From Typha latifolia (taxonomy: Eukaryota > Streptophyta > Magnoliopsida > Poales > Typhaceae): a stretch of 64,000 bases of DNA. Under the pieces are notes generated by a model. It was not told where the DNA came from. It searched no databases and was given only the letters and a program-made list of their open reading frames with translations. Of the stretch, positions 59,043 through 64,000 are shown piece after piece. Each line of letters starts with the position of its first letter. Within the stretch, counting starts at the first letter, position 1. Position numbers and translations under genes: made by a program. The DNA lies in contig CM034104.1 in assembly GCA_019914945.1 (NCBI GenBank), positions 5,148,501 through 5,212,500 of the forward strand, read 5' to 3'.

Positions 59043-60845
59043 ATTAAAAGCAATTTCAATTAATTTACCTCAAATTCTTGTTCCACTAATTATTATTTGT
59101 TAAGTAAATCACATTGGTAACACTGGATTAGACAATTTCGCTAATTAAGATAATATGCTTATTATACTTTCCATATAACAATCTATATTAGTTCTCTGGT
59201 AGGAGCAATTAATATAGATATACACATATTGCTGACTCAATTTTCTAAAAAATAATTTAACCAAGTATACACAACCTTCCTAAATCCTAAATTAGAGTTA
59301 GCTACTTTTATGATTTATTTATAATGACACTCTCAGGCCACGGTCTAATTCATTAAAATTAATTTATAAGATAATTTATAAAGCGAACACTATAGTTTGC
59401 TAAATATATTAATTTATTAAGGCTCAAGATTGCTAGTAGTAAAAAATAATTAAATAATGACTTAAATAATTTAAAGAGATAATTAGTGGGTAATTACTCT
59501 ATTATCCAGCACAAAGCCAAAATAAACCCACCAAAAATTGGCGCGGAGCCCAGCTTAACTAGAAAAAAAATACATGGGTTGGGCTATAGCCCAACCAACC
59601 CCCAAACTGGGCTGGGCTCCCTGCATCCCCACCCACTACAAACTTAGGCTAGGGTGCATGCAGCCCATCGAGTTCGTGGTGAGACGGGGTAGGAGCAACT
59701 AATTGCTCCTGCATCCCCACCCACTAAAAGCAATTTCAAATAATTTACCTCAAATTCTTGTTCCACAATTATTATTTGTTAAGTAAATCACATTGGTAAC
59801 AATGGATTAGACCATTTCGCTAATTAAGATAATATGCTTAATATACTTTCCATATAACAATCTATATTAGTTCTCTGGTAGGAGCAATTAATGCATATAT
59901 ACACCGATTGCTGACTCAATTTTCTAAAAAATAATTTAACCAAGTATACACAACCTTGCTAAATCCTGAATTAGAGTTAGCTACTTTTATGTGTTATTTA
60001 TAACGATACACTCGGGCCACGGTCTAATTCATTACACAACACAATAATTTATTTTATTCTCTACACTACTCTTAGATTATAGGAGTTTGTTTTGCCTGAA
60101 TCGCCTTCCTGATACTAGCTACAACTAAGCCACAATATCATCCTCATAGGGTACAAAGTCTAGCTTGATAAGAAACATAAATAAAAAGCATAAGCACAAC
60201 AATCCTATCACTAATTAGTTAAATAATCTTATTGAAGTTCATTATAGGCTTGAGTAAGTCTATCTACGAATTTTCAAATTATTAATTAGATTAAGCTAGT
60301 ACAGTTGTATTAGCGTCTAACACATTATTAAAAGCAATTTCAAATAATTTACCTCAAATTCTTGTTCCTCAATTATTATTTGTTAAATAAATCACATTGG
60401 TAACAATGGATTAGACCGTTTTGCTAATTAAGATAATATGCTTAATATACTTTCCATATAACAATCTATATTAGTTCTCTGGTAGGAGCAATTAATGCAT
60501 ATATACACCGATTGCTGACTCAATTTTCTAGAAAATAATTTAACCAAGTATACACAACCTTGCTAAATCCTAAATTAGAGTTAGCTACTTTTATGTGTTA
60601 TTTATAACGACACACTTAGGCCACGGTCTAATTCATTAAAATTAATTTATAAGATATTTGATAAAGTGAACACTACTATTTGCTAAATATATTAATTAAT
60701 TAAGGCTCAAGATTGTTGGTAGTAAAAAATAATTAAATAATGACTTAAATAATTTAAAGAGATAATTAGTAGGTAATTACTCTATTTAGCCAGCACAAAG
60801 CCAAAATAAACCCACCAAAAATTAGCGCAAAGCCCACCTTAACTA
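59043..60845. repeat. Three tandem AT-rich segments, unit 4
   Basis: The ~680-bp segment of 4527-5719 is present three times, starting near 59043, 59726 and 60330. The third arose by a jump at 60035 (TTCATTACACAACAC) back to the equivalent of about 4070, so it carries upstream spacer (60040-60330) with it. Confidence 0.8.
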
Positions 60846-60856
60846 GAAAAAAAAAT

Positions 60857-60886
60857 ACGTGGGTTGGGCTATAGCCCAACCCACGT
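60857..60886. repeat. Perfect 30-bp palindrome
   Basis: An extended form of the GGTTGGGCTATAGCCCAACC palindrome with ACGTG/CACGT outer arms, all 15 base pairs perfect. Located after the third AT-rich segment. Confidence 0.95.
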
Positions 60887-61569
60887 GTAAATTGGGCTAG
60901 GCTCCCTGCATCCCCACCCACTACAAACTTAGGCTGGGGTGCATGCAACCCAACGACACCCCAGAGCATGGGCTGGGCTGCACCTAGCCAAGTCAGGCAC
61001 ACGGGTTGGGTCGCACCAAGCCTGACTGGGCACTCAAGCTGGGTTGCACCCAACTGAACCCAGCACGAGCCCGAGGCACCACTCCCCTCCCTCCTTCCTC
61101 TCCTCAACTGAAAGAAGGGAGGATGGTGGCTGCCGGTGGTCAACGCCACCAGTAGTCAAGGTCAATAGACCAACTGATGCCCCCGCTAATGGAGGAAGGC
61201 ACCCACGGTGCCTACCCTATAGGTGAAATTTAAAAAAATAGAATGACTTAAACGAGAAGCTTTAATGAGATTTAAAAAATTCTTTATCTTTCTCGTGATT
61301 AACTTCCAAGAAAATTTAATTTCGTGATAAAATTTAATTTTTTGAAGTTTACATGAATAAACATGTAGAATGTAAATGTTAGAGTTAACAAATTATAATT
61401 TGATTTATTAAAAGTTAATCAATCTGCTTTTCTCTATCAAAGAAGGATATATAATTTAAATTATCAAAGTAATACATCTATTTCCAATTCTTCGATGAGT
61501 AAAATGAAATTGTAGGTGGCGAAAGATTACCTTGAGGAGGGAAAAAGGAGGACATGTCTACATCGAAAA
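60887..61569. other. GC-rich minisatellite and AT-rich segment, unit 4
   Basis: Counterpart of 5745-6452. No gene. Confidence 0.6.
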
Positions 61570-61954
61570 TGTAATAACCCAAAAAAAAAATTGCTTGGCA
61601 CGACGCGTGGTGGTGGTACCCGGCCCACTGGCCACTCTGCCGCCTCCGCATGGCATGCTCTCTCTCTAATATTTTTTTCTCTCTCTTTCTCTTCTCCACA
61701 TTCTCTCTCTCTCCCTAGCTCTCTCTTTCTCTCTCCCTCTAGTGCACCAGCGGTCATTAGCAGCCGGGAAGAGCCTCTCTCTCCTCTTTTTCCTCTCTTT
61801 CTCCCTCTTTCTCTATCTCTCTTTCTTTCTTTATCGGCTTCCTCTTGGGACCGTCGGAGGTTTGGATCGTCGGCGAGAGACCGGCCGTTGAGTGGCCACC
61901 AGCGGTCGTACCCCTCCCCTACGGCCCAACCCTCTTCTTCTTTCTTCTTTTTCT

Positions 61955-61986
<32 letters not shown>

Positions 61987-62347
61987 ACTGCATTTACCGT
62001 TTTATCGTAGCTATTAGATTGTCTTTACCTTTCTAGTAGTAGATCATAGCCCTAGAACCTTTCCACCTTCAAACCCTAGCCACCATCTTCTTCGAGTAGC
62101 CACCCTACTATACGGCCGTCCACCACCAACCATAGATATCCGCCAGCCTCCGATGACCGCCGCAACATCATATATTTACTATTCTGCCCTATTATGATCT
62201 TGGTCAATTGTTTTAATTATATATTTCCATCTAGACATCCGATTGACATGAAATTGAAGCCATTAGAACCGTATCTCGTGAGGCTACCACCACCTACATT
62301 TTCATAATCAACTTATGGACGGATTATTCCAGATCTGGTCCGTAACA
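61570..62347 (+). repeat. Left LTR of element A (unit 4)
   Basis: Same ends as in unit 1, with a shorter CTT run and a 36-bp deletion near 61772 in the CT-rich part. Followed by the altered primer site TAGTATCAGAGCC at 62349-62361. Confidence 0.75.
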
Positions 62348-62376
62348 TTAGTATCAGAGCCGATTTTCCTTGGAAG

Positions 62377-63475
62377 ATGGTTAGCACGTGTTCTAAGGCC
62401 AACGAGGAGGGGTCGACCATGGAGGATAATGATCTCATCGCTATTCCTGTGGGAGTTGATCTAGCGCCCCCGCCACCACTAGCAATAGTTGACGACGAGC
62501 CGTCGGCGTGGGCGAAGGCAATTTTTAAAGATTTTTCTAATGAGATCAGTAGATCCATCACGGAGGCTATTCAAGCCTTGATGACAGCGCTCCTGACTCA
62601 GCATGGCCACCCCGTGTCACCAACGTCGCCAGTGCATCCCACCACGATGGATTCCGGCCACCCACGACAGGAAAACTAAAGCCATGAGGGAGGGAACGAG
62701 CCTGCCAAAACCACAAACTCAACCTTTCCTTCGGCCACGGTGGAGGTCCCTCCACCACCGCAAATCCTCATAGCTGCCATTGGCACGTCGAAACAACCAC
62801 TAGAGATGGCCCTCGAGTGGTCTTCCCCACTCGTAGTGGGAGCTAGTGCTGAAAAACCTAGCCTCCCACCAGCAGCCATCCGGTCGCTCCGGGCCCTCAC
62901 CACCACGTTCGATCCTCCCCTATTTTTGCCGACCGAGTCCAAACGTGCCCAATCGTGTTCGAACGCACATATTTCGTACTTCTCTAGATTTGTGAATGCG
63001 ATGCAGGCGTTCGCAGGCACGTTCGAACGCAGCGTTCGAATGCACATTTTGCACTCTCTAGATGTGCGAACCTAATGCAGGGGTTCACAAGCATGTTCGA
63101 ACGCACTCTACCAGCGTTCGAATGCGTTCGAACGTGACATACAGAAAACTTATTTTTTTAAGAATTAGACACTAAGAAAAGAGATAAAAACACCTCTAAA
63201 GTGTACCCACTAGAGACGACATCTGCCCCGACTCAGCTTGCACAAACAGCTCAGCCTAACCAACAGCTGATCAAACGCTGCTTTGTACCCAGCAACTTGG
63301 AAGAGCGCCGAAGTTAAGGCATGTGTTTTACTACGATGACCGATTTACCACTAGCCATAAATGCAAGCGCCAGCCAGCCCACATCATGTTCCTAGGCGGA
63401 CTCGAGGAAGACGAACCCGAATTCACTGATTGGCACAACAAGTTGTATGAGTTCAAGGACGTGAGAGACTAGTCA
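62377..63475 (+). pseudogene. Gag-like remnant of element A (unit 4)
   Basis: Same structure as at 7306-8400: N-terminal Gag-like frame 62377-62679, inverted D-type LTR fragment at about 62950-63215, zinc-knuckle tail (DDRFTTSHKCKRQPAH) near 63335-63400. No pol. Confidence 0.55.
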
Positions 63476-63508
63476 CCTTGAGGACAAGGTGTTGGAAGCG
63501 TAGCGGAT

Positions 63509-64000
63509 TGTTACTATCCAACCAGTGGGTTAAGTCAAGTCAAGTCTATTTATCTTTTAATTAATTTATGCTTATGTAAGCCCTTAAGGTAAGTCTAATT
63601 AAGTCATGTAAGCCTCTAAGGCAAGTCTTTGTTCGAGTCGTATTTAGGGTTAGTCTAAAGCAAGTCTTAGTTCGAGTTGTATTTAAGGTTAGTCTAAGGC
63701 ATGTACTAGTTTGAGTCTTATAAGCCTTTAGAGCTAGTCCGAGTAGGACTCATTGTATCTCATCTCTATATAAAGAGGGCTGAGCTTTAATAATGGGAGC
63801 ATTGAGAATTAATTGAGTTTAGTTATTTTCTTATTACCGCATTTACCATTTTATAGTAGTTGTTAGATCGTCTTTACCTTTCTAGAAGTAGATCGTAGCC
63901 CTAGAACCTTTTCACCTTCAAACCTTAACCACCATCTCCTCCAGCAGCCACCCTACTATACAATCGTCCACCACCACCCTTAGTCGTCCGCCACCCTCTA
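63509..64000 (+). repeat. Right LTR of element A (unit 4), cut by window end
   Basis: Begins TGTTACTATCC after the purine tract and runs past the window edge (position 64000 equals about 8918 of unit 1), so the array or its last unit continues to the right. Confidence 0.7.

Overview
The window is nuclear DNA of a flowering plant, probably a monocot (the lineage guess is weak). It contains spliced class III peroxidase genes with TATA promoters, and it is packed with Ty3/gypsy chromovirus and Ty1/copia retrotransposons primed by initiator tRNA-Met. AT-rich spacers and CT/CTT microsatellites fill the rest. There is no operon, CRISPR array or rRNA.

The dominant structure is a direct tandem array of a roughly 14.6-kb unit. 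Each unit holds one peroxidase gene (copies at 828, 15445, 30059 and 56558, all + strand, all encoding the same 322-residue protein), followed by a 4.5-kb non-coding spacer, a GAG-only LTR element (called A here) and a decayed minus-strand chromovirus (B). It ends in a 0.6-kb segment I cannot classify. Unit 1 is about 1-14465 and unit 2 about 14466-29070; they are nearly identical. Unit 3 starts near 29071 but is 26.5 kb long. After its gene it switches at about 31975 into 10.8 kb of foreign sequence: a peroxidase pseudogene in inverted orientation (33010-33835), a copia remnant (LTR 33854-34228, gag 35306-42066), a chromovirus C nested in that copia gag (35570-41934), and a patchwork of gypsy fragments. 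It rejoins the normal unit at about 42828. A young integrase-less chromovirus D (43236-48849, target duplication GTGAC) interrupts the rejoined spacer. Unit 4 starts near 55616 and runs off the right edge; it lacks 1.2 kb just after its gene and carries extra copies of an internal spacer repeat.

Only the peroxidases look functional: secreted haem enzymes with all catalytic residues, identical coding sequence, and promoters differing only in small blocks. Every retrotransposon reading frame is broken or incomplete. Their LTRs, nested insertions and deletions explain most length differences among units and are plausible substrates for the unequal exchange that amplified the gene.

Many differences between units 1 and 2 are odd multi-base changes at CAG/CTG/CCGG sites inside transposons. 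They may be basecalling errors at methylated CHG sites rather than real variants, so frameshifts in those elements should be read with caution.
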